DNA of 33,598 nt from the NCBI GenBank assembly GCA_903845045.1, contig CAIMWA010000665.1, positions 1-33,598 on the forward strand, given 5' to 3'. Shown piece after piece: positions 25,315 to 33,547 of this stretch. Numbering within the stretch: position 1 is the stretch's first letter; every line of letters begins with the position of its first letter. Position numbers and translations under genes: made by a program. The notes below the pieces were generated by a model that saw nothing but the letters and a program-made list of their open reading frames with translations, was not told where the DNA came from and searched no databases. Source of the DNA: an uncultured delta proteobacterium. GTDB lineage: Bacteria; Myxococcota_A; Polyangia; Polyangiales; Ga0077539.

Positions 25315-26151
25315 ATGCGCGTGCACCACCTCGATTGCGCCACGATGTGTCCGGTCTCGCGGCGCCTCGTGAACGGCGACGGCAGCCTCTTCGAGCGCGG
25401 CCGCATGGTCGCGCACTGCCTGCTCGTGGAGACGCCCTCGAGCGGCCTCGTGCTCGTCGACACCGGCGTCGGCACCGACGACCTGCGCGACCCGGCGGGG
25501 CGCCTCGGCGGACCCTTCACGACCATCACGGGCATCGACGCCGCGCGCACCACGCCGGCCATCGAGCACGTGCGCCGCCTCGGCTTCGACCCCAAGGACG
25601 TGCGCCACATCCTGGTCACGCACCTCGACCTCGACCACGCCGGCGGCCTCGCGGACTTTCCCTCGGCGACGGTGCACGTGCACGCCGACGAGCACGCCGC
25701 GGCGATGCAGCCGACCTTCGCCGAGCGCGAGCGCTACCGGGCGTGCCATTGGGCCCACGACCCCCAGTGGAACCGCTACGCGAGCACCGGCGAGCCGTGG
25801 AAGGGCTTCGCCGCCGTGCGCGACCTCCCGGGGCTGCCCGACACGATCCTCGCCGTTCCGCTCCCGGGGCACACCCGCGGCCACGCGTGCATCGCCGTGA
25901 ACGACGGCGCCCGCTGGCTGCTGCACGCCGGCGACGCGTTCTTTCACCGCAGCGCCGTCGACCCCGCCGCACCCGCGATGCCCGCCGGCCTCCGGATCTT
26001 CGAAGGCCTCGTAGCCCGCGACCGCGACCGCGTGCGCGACAACCACCGCCGGCTGCGCGAGCTCGCCCTCGCGAACGCCTCCGACGTGGACGTCTTCTGC
26101 GCCCACGACGTCGATCAGTTCGCGCGCTACGCCGCCCGCGCTTCGGGCTGA
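25315..26151 (+). CDS. MBL-fold metallo-hydrolase (lactonase-like)
   Basis: 278 residues. The metallo-beta-lactamase fold shows the dinuclear zinc motif HLDLDHAGG (His103, Asp105, Asp107, His108), then PGHTRGH (third His), HAGDAF (bridging Asp) and a final CAHD. VLVDTGVGTDDLRDP at 47-60 is the usual N-terminal strand. The HxDxDH form, with Asp for the second His, resembles AHL-lactonase/AiiA-like or related hydrolases, but the substrate cannot be told. It starts 14 bp after fdx, so it may be co-transcribed with the isc operon. Its 3' end overlaps the convergent transporter gene by 25 bp. Confidence 0.85.
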   Translation: MRVHHLDCATMCPVSRRLVNGDGSLFERGRMVAHCLLVETPSSGLVLVDTGVGTDDLRDPAGRLGGPFTTITGIDAARTTPAIEHVRRLGFDPKDVRHILVTHLDLDHAGGLADFPSATVHVHADEHAAAMQPTFAERERYRACHWAHDPQWNRYASTGEPWKGFAAVRDLPGLPDTILAVPLPGHTRGHACIAVNDGARWLLHAGDAFFHRSAVDPAAPAMPAGLRIFEGLVARDRDRVRDNHRRLRELALANASDVDVFCAHDVDQFARYAARASG

Positions 26152-27449
26152 GCCTCGTCCGCGGGCTCGGATCGAAAGACTCCTTCCCAGCGGGCGATGA
26201 CCACGCTCGCGAGGGCGTTGCCGGTGACGTTCAGCGTCGTGCGCGCCATGTCCATGACCTCGTCGACGGCGAGGAGCATCGCCACGCCGGCCTCGCCCGG
26301 CAGCCCGTAGCTCGCGCAGGTTCCGGCGATGATCACCAGGGTCGCGCGGGGCACGCCGGCGACGCCCTTGGACGACAGCATGAAGGTGAGCACCATGGTG
26401 ATCTGCTGCGTCACCGAGAGGTGCAAGTGCGCGGCCTGGGCGATGGCGAGGCTCGCGAACACCAGGTACAGCGTCGACCCGTCGAGGTTGAACGAGTAGC
26501 CCGTGGGGATCACGAAGCCCGCCACGCGGCGCGGCACGCCGAAGCGCACCATCTCGTCGAGGAGCCTGGGCAGCGCGGCCTCCGACGAGGCCGTGGAGAA
26601 CGCCGTGAGCGCGGGCTCGCGAATGGCCTTCAGGAAATCGCGCACCCGCACGCCGCACGCGAGGAGGATCGGCACGAAGACGAAGGCGAACATCACGAAG
26701 AGCGACAGGTAGAGGCTGCCGACGAGGCGCGCGTAGCGTCCCAGCAGGTAGAAGACGGCGGGCCAGCCCTTCACGAGCACGCCGTCGACGACGTGCCCCG
26801 CCGCCATGTGCGAGATGTTGTAGCCCATGGCCCCGAAGACCCCGAGCGGCGTCAGGGTCATCACCAGCTCGGTGTAGCGGAACATCACCTTCGCGAAGCT
26901 CTCGAAGAAGGTGAACGCGGCGCGTCCGGCGTCGCCGGCGCGGGCGAGCGCGAGGCCGAGGAGCGTGGCGAAGACGACCACGGGCAGGATGTCGCCCTCG
27001 GCGGCGTGCTGCACCACGTTCGACGGGAACATGTGCAGCGCGATCTCCCAGCCGTCGCGCGCGTGCTGGTGCGCCACGTCGCCCGCGTGCGCCGTCGCGT
27101 CGAGGGGGAGCCCGTCGCCGGGGCGAAGCGTGTTGGCGATGAGCAGCCCCACGCCGAGGGCGACGGTGGTCACCGCCTCGAAGTAGAAGAGGGCCTTGGC
27201 GCCCATGCGCCCCACGGCCTTGAGGTCGCCGGTCTGCGCGATGCCCACGACGATGGTCGAGAGCAGCAGCGGCACGATGAGCCCCTTGATGAGCGCGATG
27301 AACGCCTTCGAGAAGAAGCGGAAGAGGTTGTAGACCTGGGGGTGCTGGTCCTGCGGAAAGAAGCCGCCGAGGAGCACGCCGAGGGCGAGGCCGAAGAAGA
27401 TCAGCGACGTTCCGGAGCGCCACCACGGGCGCGGAGCAGGGGCGGACAT
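26127..27449 (-). CDS. Dicarboxylate/amino acid:cation symporter (DAACS family)
   Basis: 440 residues from ATG 27449. Multi-pass inner-membrane transporter of the GltP/DctA family, which takes up glutamate/aspartate or C4-dicarboxylates with Na+ or H+. Signature segments are FIALIKGLIVPLLLSTIVVG (TM2 region), the re-entrant loop HP1 TAFSTASSEAALPRL, TM7 GYSFNLDGSTLYL, HP2 SSKGVAGVPRATLV, and TM8 DEVMDMARTTLNVTGN. The conserved Asp/Arg/Thr/Asn of TM8 (MDMARTTLNVTGN) are present. The Arg there is at the position favouring acidic substrates. The gene is convergent with and overlaps the MBL gene by 25 bp. Whether it carries glutamate or succinate-type substrates is undetermined. Confidence 0.9.
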   Translation of the reverse strand: MSAPAPRPWWRSGTSLIFFGLALGVLLGGFFPQDQHPQVYNLFRFFSKAFIALIKGLIVPLLLSTIVVGIAQTGDLKAVGRMGAKALFYFEAVTTVALGVGLLIANTLRPGDGLPLDATAHAGDVAHQHARDGWEIALHMFPSNVVQHAAEGDILPVVVFATLLGLALARAGDAGRAAFTFFESFAKVMFRYTELVMTLTPLGVFGAMGYNISHMAAGHVVDGVLVKGWPAVFYLLGRYARLVGSLYLSLFVMFAFVFVPILLACGVRVRDFLKAIREPALTAFSTASSEAALPRLLDEMVRFGVPRRVAGFVIPTGYSFNLDGSTLYLVFASLAIAQAAHLHLSVTQQITMVLTFMLSSKGVAGVPRATLVIIAGTCASYGLPGEAGVAMLLAVDEVMDMARTTLNVTGNALASVVIARWEGVFRSEPADEAQPEARAA

Positions 27450-27515
27450 CGCAGCACTCTGCCCGCGCAACGCGCCCGTGGGGAGACGCTCACCCGACGA
27501 ATTCGCACGGACGCG

Positions 27516-29111
27516 CTAGCGGTGACGAACGGTCGGGCGCGGTGTCGCGGCGTCGGCGGGCGCGCCCGCGTCGGTCGTCGCGGGAGCCGCGGGAGCGGTC
27601 TGCGTCGCGCGGAGCAGCGCGTCGACGTCGGGGTCGCCGCTGCCCTCGTCGGGCGCCGCGACGGGGTCCTCGCGATGCTCGCGCTCGTGGGGATGCGTGG
27701 CGCACGTGTCGTCGGCGGTGCCCTCGGGGTCCGCCTGGCCCGTCACGTACGCGAGCTGCGAAAGCGCCGCGTCGAGCTCGAAGATCGCCTGCAGGTGCGA
27801 GAACCGCGCGAGCAGGTAGCGCTGCAGCGGCGTGAGCAGGTCGCCGGTCTCCACGGCCCCCGACTGAAAGCCCTGGAACACCCGGGTGAACCACTCGTAG
27901 CCGGCGCCCTCGCCGTCGTTCCACGCGGCCTCGCGCTCGCGCCACTCGGCGGCGCGCTCGTAGGCGTCGATGACCTCGACGCGCATGCCGCCGAGGGCCA
28001 GCCGCTGCTGCGCCTCGGTCATCGAGAGCTCCTCCGAAAGGCGGCGCACGCGCTGGCGGTTCGCGAGGGGATCGAAGGTCCAGCGCAGGCCGATGCCGGC
28101 GCCCCAGTAGGCGTAGTTGACGTTGTTCGCCGCAAAGGGGTTGGGCTGGTCGGCGATGGTCGGCGCGCTCGACACGGCCGCGGTGAGCCCGAGAAAGAGG
28201 TCCGGGTAGTACGCGTACTGCTGGATCGAGACCGCCGCCCGGCGCGCCGCGAGGCCCGCCTGAAGCATCGCCACCTCGGGCCGGCTCGCCACCGCGCGCG
28301 CCACGTGACGCCCCAGCGGTCCGAGGTCGCCACGCAAGGGACACAGGGGCTCGTCGACGATGTCGAAGTCCTCGCCGGCGCCGGTGAGCAGGCCCAGGGT
28401 GATGCGCGTGACGCGCTCGGCGCGGGTAGCCTCCGCGCGGCGTGCTCGAAGGTCGGCGCGGGCGAGGCGAAGCTGCGAGGAGTCGTTCTCTCCGTTGGCG
28501 CTCGCGGTGCCGCTCTCGCGCGCCTCCTCGATGTGCCGCTGGGCGGCGTCGAGGTAGCCGTCGGCGCGGTCCAGGAGGTAGAGCGAATCGTGCGCGAATT
28601 GCAGGCCGTAGTAGGCCTTGCGAACGTTCGCGCGGAGCTCGAGGCGGGCCTTCTCGCGCTCCTCGCGGCTGGCGCGCACCCCGGCGCGGGCGGCGTCGCG
28701 CACGTGCCCCAGGCGCACCCACGTCCACGGCGAGATCGGAACGCCAGTGTCGACGGTGAGCCGCGCGATGTACCCGGTCTGCGTGTCGAAGGGGTTCTGC
28801 CCGAAGGCGTCCGGCGAGTACGTCGGGTTGCCGCGCGCCGTCGGAGCGATGGACGCGAAGCCCTGCACGCTCACCGGAAAGAACGGCGCGACCCACGCCT
28901 CGTCGAGCTGCGCCTCGGCGGCGCCGATCTTGTGCATCGCTGCAACCAGGCCCGGGTAGTTGCGCTCGGCACGATCGAGGCACGCCGCGAGGCCCAGCCG
29001 CGTCGCCGGGGCCGGCGGATCCGCGTGGCCCTCGCGCAACGCCGCCACGGCCCCGAGCACGAGGCCCACGACGCACGCGAGCGCGCGCCGCCGTCGGTGC
29101 ACGCCGCGCAT
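27516..29111 (-). CDS. TolC-family outer membrane efflux protein
   Basis: 531 residues from ATG 29111. A Tat/Sec-like signal peptide (MRGVHRRRRALACVVGLVLG, ending near GHA|DPP at about 30) precedes the OEP repeats. Two long helical hairpins alternate with barrel strands: RLGLAACLDRAERNYPGLVA, ARLTVDTGVPISPWTWV, SREEREKARLELRANVRKAY, then YAYYPDLFLGLTAAVSS, GAGIGLRWTFDPLANRQR and EVIDAYERAAEW. TolC-like proteins form trimeric export ducts for efflux or type I secretion. No RND or MFP partner is next to it. The C-terminus is an acidic, Pro/Ala-rich tail without structure. It starts 7 bp after the helicase stop. Confidence 0.8.
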   Translation of the reverse strand: MRGVHRRRRALACVVGLVLGAVAALREGHADPPAPATRLGLAACLDRAERNYPGLVAAMHKIGAAEAQLDEAWVAPFFPVSVQGFASIAPTARGNPTYSPDAFGQNPFDTQTGYIARLTVDTGVPISPWTWVRLGHVRDAARAGVRASREEREKARLELRANVRKAYYGLQFAHDSLYLLDRADGYLDAAQRHIEEARESGTASANGENDSSQLRLARADLRARRAEATRAERVTRITLGLLTGAGEDFDIVDEPLCPLRGDLGPLGRHVARAVASRPEVAMLQAGLAARRAAVSIQQYAYYPDLFLGLTAAVSSAPTIADQPNPFAANNVNYAYWGAGIGLRWTFDPLANRQRVRRLSEELSMTEAQQRLALGGMRVEVIDAYERAAEWREREAAWNDGEGAGYEWFTRVFQGFQSGAVETGDLLTPLQRYLLARFSHLQAIFELDAALSQLAYVTGQADPEGTADDTCATHPHEREHREDPVAAPDEGSGDPDVDALLRATQTAPAAPATTDAGAPADAATPRPTVRHR

Positions 29112-29118
29112 CGTCCCG

Positions 29119-30879
29119 TCAGTCGGCCGCAGGCGCCGGAGCTGCCTCGGGCTCGTCGCCAGGGCTGCGCCGCGCCGCGACGGGCTTCTCGTTGTAGTGC
29201 ACGCCGTCGAGCGCCGAGAGCACCGTGTCGACCTTCTCGCTACGCACGCTGGCGAGGGTGAGCCCGTCGCGCACGTGGATGCGTCCGACGTCGACGCGGT
29301 CGAGGCCGGCGACGTCGCGGAGCAGCCGTGCCACCTCGCCGGCGCGAACGCCATCACGCTTGCCGACGGCCAGCTCGACGCCGGTCATGCCGACCTCCTC
29401 GCCGGGGGTCTCGTCGCGCACGCCGTGGTCGCCGTGCTTCACCTCGACGCGACGCGGGGGCTCCTCGCGGGGGCGGCGCGCCGGGCGCTCGCGACGGGAA
29501 CGATCCTCGGACGACGGTGCTGCAGGCGTCGACGATGCCCCATTGGAAGGCGGCGCGACGGTCGCAGGACGGGCCGGAGCCTCGGCCTGATCGCGCTCGC
29601 CGAGCACGAAGCGGTCGACGAGCCAGGCCACCGCGCGCTCGTGGTCGTCGTGCGTGAGGAGCCGACGGGCCAGGGCCACGGCGTCTTCGGAAACCGCGCC
29701 GGCGGCGGCGGTCACCAGCGACTCGACGCGGGCGGCCTCGATGCGCGAGCGGTTCTCCGCGGCGCTCGGCAGCGTGCGCTCGATGGGGCGGATGCCGTAG
29801 GTGAGCCGCAGGAGGTACAGGTTGCCGATGTCGTGCGGACCGATGAGCGAGATCGCCGTGCCGGTGCGTCCCGCGCGGCCGGTGCGACCGGAGCGGTGCA
29901 CGTAGGCCTCCGGCGACTCCGGAAAGCCGCAGTGGATGACGTGCGAGAGGTGCGGCACGTCGATGCCGCGGGCGGCGACGTCGGTGGCCACGAGGAAGTC
30001 GACCTTCTCGTCGCGGAGCAGCCCGAGCACGCGCTCGCGGTCACCCTGGGCGAGGTCGCCGTTGAGGTACTCGGCGCGCAGCCCCGCCGCTTGAAGCCCG
30101 CGCGTGACCGACTCGGTCTCCGCCTTGGTGTTGCAGAACACCAGCGCCGCGGTGGGCTTCTCGATCTCGAGCACGCGCAGCAGGTCCGGCACCGAGCCGC
30201 CGGACGCCGAGAAGTAGGCGTGGTGGGCGATGCCCGACGGCGCCACGGTGTCGGTGCTCAGCGCGATGGTGAGGGGCTCGCGCTGGTGCCGGGCGGCCAT
30301 GCGCGCCATGGAGTCGGGCATCGTGGCCGAGAAGATCAGCGCCTGGCGTCCGCGGGGGAGGCGCTCGAGGATGGCGTTGAGCTCCTCGGCGAAGCCCATG
30401 GAGAGCATCTCGTCGCCCTCGTCGAGGACGATGACGCGGAGCCCGGACACGTCGAGCGTTCCGCGGCGAAGATGGTCGAGCACGCGTCCCGGAGTGCCCA
30501 CGACGACCTTGGCGCCGCCCTGCAGCGCCGCGATCTGTCCCTGCATGCCCGCGCCGCCGTAGATCGGCGCGACGCCCACGTCGGCGTGGCGGCCGAGGCG
30601 CTCGAATTCGCCGGCGACCTGCAGCGCGAGCTCGCGCGTGGGGCAGAGCACCATGGCCTGCACGCCCTTGCCGGGCTTGAGCACGCGGTCGATGACGGGA
30701 AGCGCGAAGGCCGCGGTCTTGCCGCTGCCGGTGCGGCTCTGGACGATCACGTCGCGTCCTTCGGCGATGGGCGCGAAGGTGGCGAGCTGCACCGCGGTGG
30801 GGCTCTCGTAGCCGACGTCGGCGAGCGCCTGGCGCACCGGGGCGCTCAGCGCAAAGGAGTCGAAACCCTGTTCGTTCAT
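29119..30879 (-). CDS. DEAD-box-type ATP-dependent RNA helicase with DbpA-like RNA-binding domain (DEGD variant)
   Basis: 586 residues from ATG 30879. Q-motif (FDSFALS...GYESPTAVQ), Walker A SRTGSGKT (48-55), PTRELALQV, TPGR, motif II DEGD (153-156, VLDEGDEML), SAT, TDVAARGIDVP and HRSGRTGRAG. Residues about 500-569 form a DbpA/CsdA RNA-binding domain (GVELAVGKRDGVRAGEVARL). Such helicases remodel rRNA during large-subunit assembly or act in the cold. The motif II Ala is replaced by Gly (GGC codon), which is unusual; the catalytic D-E-x-D residues are intact. The upstream membrane-protein gene overlaps its start by 4 bp. A charged Arg/Pro-rich linker lies between core and RBD. Confidence 0.9.
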   Translation of the reverse strand: MNEQGFDSFALSAPVRQALADVGYESPTAVQLATFAPIAEGRDVIVQSRTGSGKTAAFALPVIDRVLKPGKGVQAMVLCPTRELALQVAGEFERLGRHADVGVAPIYGGAGMQGQIAALQGGAKVVVGTPGRVLDHLRRGTLDVSGLRVIVLDEGDEMLSMGFAEELNAILERLPRGRQALIFSATMPDSMARMAARHQREPLTIALSTDTVAPSGIAHHAYFSASGGSVPDLLRVLEIEKPTAALVFCNTKAETESVTRGLQAAGLRAEYLNGDLAQGDRERVLGLLRDEKVDFLVATDVAARGIDVPHLSHVIHCGFPESPEAYVHRSGRTGRAGRTGTAISLIGPHDIGNLYLLRLTYGIRPIERTLPSAAENRSRIEAARVESLVTAAAGAVSEDAVALARRLLTHDDHERAVAWLVDRFVLGERDQAEAPARPATVAPPSNGASSTPAAPSSEDRSRRERPARRPREEPPRRVEVKHGDHGVRDETPGEEVGMTGVELAVGKRDGVRAGEVARLLRDVAGLDRVDVGRIHVRDGLTLASVRSEKVDTVLSALDGVHYNEKPVAARRSPGDEPEAAPAPAAD

Positions 30880-31319
30880 CGGAGATTTCCTGACTGCCCG
30901 AGCGCACGCCCGGCTTCGTCGCCCACGCTCTCGCGCCACAGGCGAACCTGGTCTTCTGCACGGTATCGCCAGCGCTCGAGGTGCTCGAACGCTTCGGCGG
31001 ACCCGTCCCCCTCGCGCGCACAGAGGCCGCGCAGGCCGTGGAGGTCGGCATCGAGCTGCGCCAGCGTGGAGGCATCGTCCCCGCCCGCGCGCGCCTGCGT
31101 CCACGCTTCTTCGTACGCGCCGTGGAGGCGTCGAATGCCCCCGCGACAGTCGTGATCCACGGGGTTCGGGGGACGCCACCCGTACACCGCTCGCTGCAAC
31201 GTCGACCCCCCGAACCAGATGAACAACCCCGTGAGCACCGTCATCGTCGCCGCGGCGAAGCGCCGTCCCAGGCGTGATCGCGGGAGGCTCGGCGCCGCAG
31301 TGCTCTCGGGGTTGGACAT
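30876..31319 (-). CDS. Small single-span membrane protein of unknown function
   Basis: 147 residues. A basic N-terminus (SRLGRRF) is followed by a transmembrane helix at about 22-40 (AATMTVLTGLFIWFGGSTL). The rest is a soluble helical domain with Cys58 and Cys100 (DHDCRGGIRRLHGAYEEAWT, LRGLCAREGDGSAEAFEHL). Topology suggests the domain faces the periplasm, where the two Cys could pair. Its stop overlaps the helicase start by 4 bp (ATGA), so the two are translationally coupled. Why a membrane protein is coupled to an RNA helicase is unclear. No family recognised. Confidence 0.6.
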   Translation of the reverse strand: MSNPESTAAPSLPRSRLGRRFAAATMTVLTGLFIWFGGSTLQRAVYGWRPPNPVDHDCRGGIRRLHGAYEEAWTQARAGGDDASTLAQLDADLHGLRGLCAREGDGSAEAFEHLERWRYRAEDQVRLWRESVGDEAGRALGQSGNLR

Positions 31320-31451
31320 CGGTGACGAAGGGCCCTCCGCACCGCAGGCGCCGCTCCACTGCGAGACCGCTGCGTCGCCGGACGAATGCGAGGCGTTCTA
31401 CGTGCCGCGCGCACGGGGGTCAAGGGTGCCTGCGGCGTCCCGGGCGGGGAT

Positions 31452-32033
31452 TCAGGCGCTGCCGCCGCGGGTGCTCGTGAAAGCCCCGGGGTCGATGCCG
31501 GCGAGCTGCTCGTAGGCGCGCACCCAGAGCCCATCGGAGTCGCCGTCGAAGACCAGGTCCGCGTCGAGGTCCGCGGGCAGCCACACGCCCTGGGCGACCT
31601 CGTCCTCGAGCTGCGACGGCGACCACCCCGCGTACCCGAGGAGCAGCCGAAAATCACGGTCGTTGGAGCGCACCATGGCGGCCAGGGCGTCGAGGTCGCC
31701 GGTCACCGCGAGGGTGCCCCCGATGGCGATCTCGCCGGCGAGGGCCTCGTCGGTGCGTCGGTAGAGCAGCCACCCGGTGTGCCCCTGCACCGGCCCGCCC
31801 TGCCGCGCCTCCCGCGCAAAGGGCCCGCCGCTCGGCGCCGAAGCCTCGCCGCCCAGGAGGTTGCTCTCGCGCAGCAGGTCACCCACGCGCCCCACGGCAC
31901 GCCCGTTCACCACCCAGCCGAGGGCGCCCTTGGCGTCGTGCCGGGCCAGCAGCACCACGCGATGCTCGAAGTTGGGATCGCCCAGCCGTGGCGCGGCCAG
32001 CAGCAGCCCCGGCGCGAGGGAGCGCAGCGTCAC
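31452..32033 (-). CDS. YqgE/AlgH family protein
   Basis: 193 residues from GTG 32033, which overlaps the upstream stop (GTGA, 4 bp). Matches the UPF0301/DUF179 family: APGLLLAAPRLGDPNFEHRV, VLLARHDAKGALGWVVNGR, GGPVQG and LLLGYAGWSPSQLEDEVAQG, then WL. The biochemical function is not established; in Pseudomonas AlgH has been linked to alginate regulation, and YqgE often sits beside yqgF or ruvX. Here it is instead translationally coupled to an HD-GYP response regulator, suggesting a signalling or envelope context. The C-terminal end (TSTRGGSA) is a short extension. Confidence 0.9.
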   Translation of the reverse strand: MTLRSLAPGLLLAAPRLGDPNFEHRVVLLARHDAKGALGWVVNGRAVGRVGDLLRESNLLGGEASAPSGGPFAREARQGGPVQGHTGWLLYRRTDEALAGEIAIGGTLAVTGDLDALAAMVRSNDRDFRLLLGYAGWSPSQLEDEVAQGVWLPADLDADLVFDGDSDGLWVRAYEQLAGIDPGAFTSTRGGSA

Positions 32034-33547
32034 TCGGGCACCGTCTCGCCGCGCGCCGTCTTCTCCTCGCGGTCGAACTCGATGACCGTGAGGAACGGGT
32101 GCGCCACCTGCGGGTCGAACTGGCTGCCCGCGCAGCGCTCGACCTCGTTCACCGCCACGTCGTGCGGGAGCGCGCGGCGGTAGCTGCGGTCGCTGGTCAT
32201 GGCGTCGTAGGTGTCGGCGACGGAGATGATCCGCGCGATGACGGGGATGGTCTCGCCCTTGAGGCCCAAGGGGTAGCCCTTGCCGTCCCAGCGCTCGTGG
32301 TGCAGGTGCACGCCCGGCAGCAGCGGGTGCAGGAACTTGATGGGCTCCAGGATCTCGCGCCCGTAGCCCGGGTGCTTCTTGAAGATCTCGTACTCCTCGG
32401 GCGTGAGGCGCCCGGGGCGGTTGAGGTTCAGCACGCAGCCGATCTTGCCGATGTCGTGCATCAGCGCCGCCTGACGCACCGTCTCGACCATGTCCGGCGG
32501 CAGTCCGAGCTGCTGCGCCAGCACCCGCGCGTAGTACGCGACGCGGTCCGAGTGGCCCGCGGTGTAGCGGTCCATCGTGTCGATGGCGCGGGCGAGGCCC
32601 TGGATCGTCTGGTTGAACGTGGCCTTGAGGTTCTCGTAGAGCCGCGCGTTCTCGATGGCCGCGGCCGCCCGCGAGCCCACCGCCGAGAGAAGCTTGCGCT
32701 GCCCCTCGTCGAAGCGCTGGCCCCGCTGAAACCCGATGGCGACGAGGAACCCCTTGATGCTCCCGCGAATGCGCAGCGGCACGGCCACGAGGGCCTGCGC
32801 GATGTACTGCTCCGAGGCGTTCAGGAGGTAGCGCCGCACGCGCACCCCGCTGACGTTGAGCGCCCCGGTGGCCGCGAAGTGGTCGGCGAGGACGGGGACG
32901 TCGCAGCCCAGCGGTCCGTCCGGCGAGCCGAGGTCGGCGAGGAAGCGCGGGCTCTGCGCGCGGTGCCGCTCGACCATGCCCGTCTCGTCGTCGCCGAGGT
33001 AGACCAGCGCGAGGTCGGCCTGGGCGTCGTCGAGAGCCGCCACGGCCACGGTGTTGAGCACCTCGTCGAGGGAGAGCGACGCCGCGATGGCCTCGCTCAC
33101 CTTGTAGAGCGACACGGCCTCGCGGAGCCGGAGGTTCTCGGCCATGAGCCGCTTCTTCTCGAGGCCGCGCTGGATGATGTGCACGACCTCCTCGATGCGG
33201 AACGGCTTCATCACGTAGTCGTAGGCACCCTGCCGCATCGCATCGATGGCGGTCTCCACGGTGCCGAAGCCCGTCATGATGATCGTGACGATGTTCGGGT
33301 AACGCCGGTTGAGCTCTTTGAGCAGCTCCAGGCCGCCCATCATCGGCATCTTGAGGTCCGAGATGACCAGGTCGTAGGCCGACGCCTCGAGCTCCTGCAG
33401 CGCCTGCTGGCCGTCCTCTGCGGTGCGCACCTCGAAGCCTTCGAGGGACAGGAAGTCCGCAAGGATCTCCCGGATGACCTTCTCGTCATCCACCACAAGC
33501 ACGCGCGGCGCCGCGTCGACGAACGCGTCCTCCATCGCGGCGGACAC
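32030..33547 (-). CDS. Response regulator with GAF and HD-GYP domains
   Basis: 505 residues from GTG 33547; ATG 33535 is an alternative, and neither has a clear Shine-Dalgarno. Receiver domain at 14-130: acidic Asp20/Asp21 (VLVVDDEK), phospho-acceptor Asp64 (DLVISDLKMPMMGGLELL), MTGFGT and Lys113 (MKPF). A short coiled coil follows at 128-145, then a GAF-like sensor at about 155-300. The HD-GYP phosphodiesterase occupies about 308-490 with ALMHDIGKIG (His364/Asp365), HLHHERWDGKGYP and ISVADTYDAMTSDRSYR. HD-GYP enzymes hydrolyse cyclic di-GMP. The cognate histidine kinase is not in the window. It is translationally coupled to the downstream yqgE-like gene. Confidence 0.93.
   Translation of the reverse strand: MSAAMEDAFVDAAPRVLVVDDEKVIREILADFLSLEGFEVRTAEDGQQALQELEASAYDLVISDLKMPMMGGLELLKELNRRYPNIVTIIMTGFGTVETAIDAMRQGAYDYVMKPFRIEEVVHIIQRGLEKKRLMAENLRLREAVSLYKVSEAIAASLSLDEVLNTVAVAALDDAQADLALVYLGDDETGMVERHRAQSPRFLADLGSPDGPLGCDVPVLADHFAATGALNVSGVRVRRYLLNASEQYIAQALVAVPLRIRGSIKGFLVAIGFQRGQRFDEGQRKLLSAVGSRAAAAIENARLYENLKATFNQTIQGLARAIDTMDRYTAGHSDRVAYYARVLAQQLGLPPDMVETVRQAALMHDIGKIGCVLNLNRPGRLTPEEYEIFKKHPGYGREILEPIKFLHPLLPGVHLHHERWDGKGYPLGLKGETIPVIARIISVADTYDAMTSDRSYRRALPHDVAVNEVERCAGSQFDPQVAHPFLTVIEFDREEKTARGETVPE

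Noticed and set aside
25315..26151. MBL protein as an additional Fe-S assembly factor
   Set aside because: Proximity to fdx is suggestive, but the motifs are those of a generic zinc hydrolase and nothing links it to cluster assembly.
25335..29261. 1308-codon plus-strand frame
   Set aside because: His/Arg/Glu-rich shadow of the MBL gene and of the minus-strand transporter and TolC genes; no recognisable domain.
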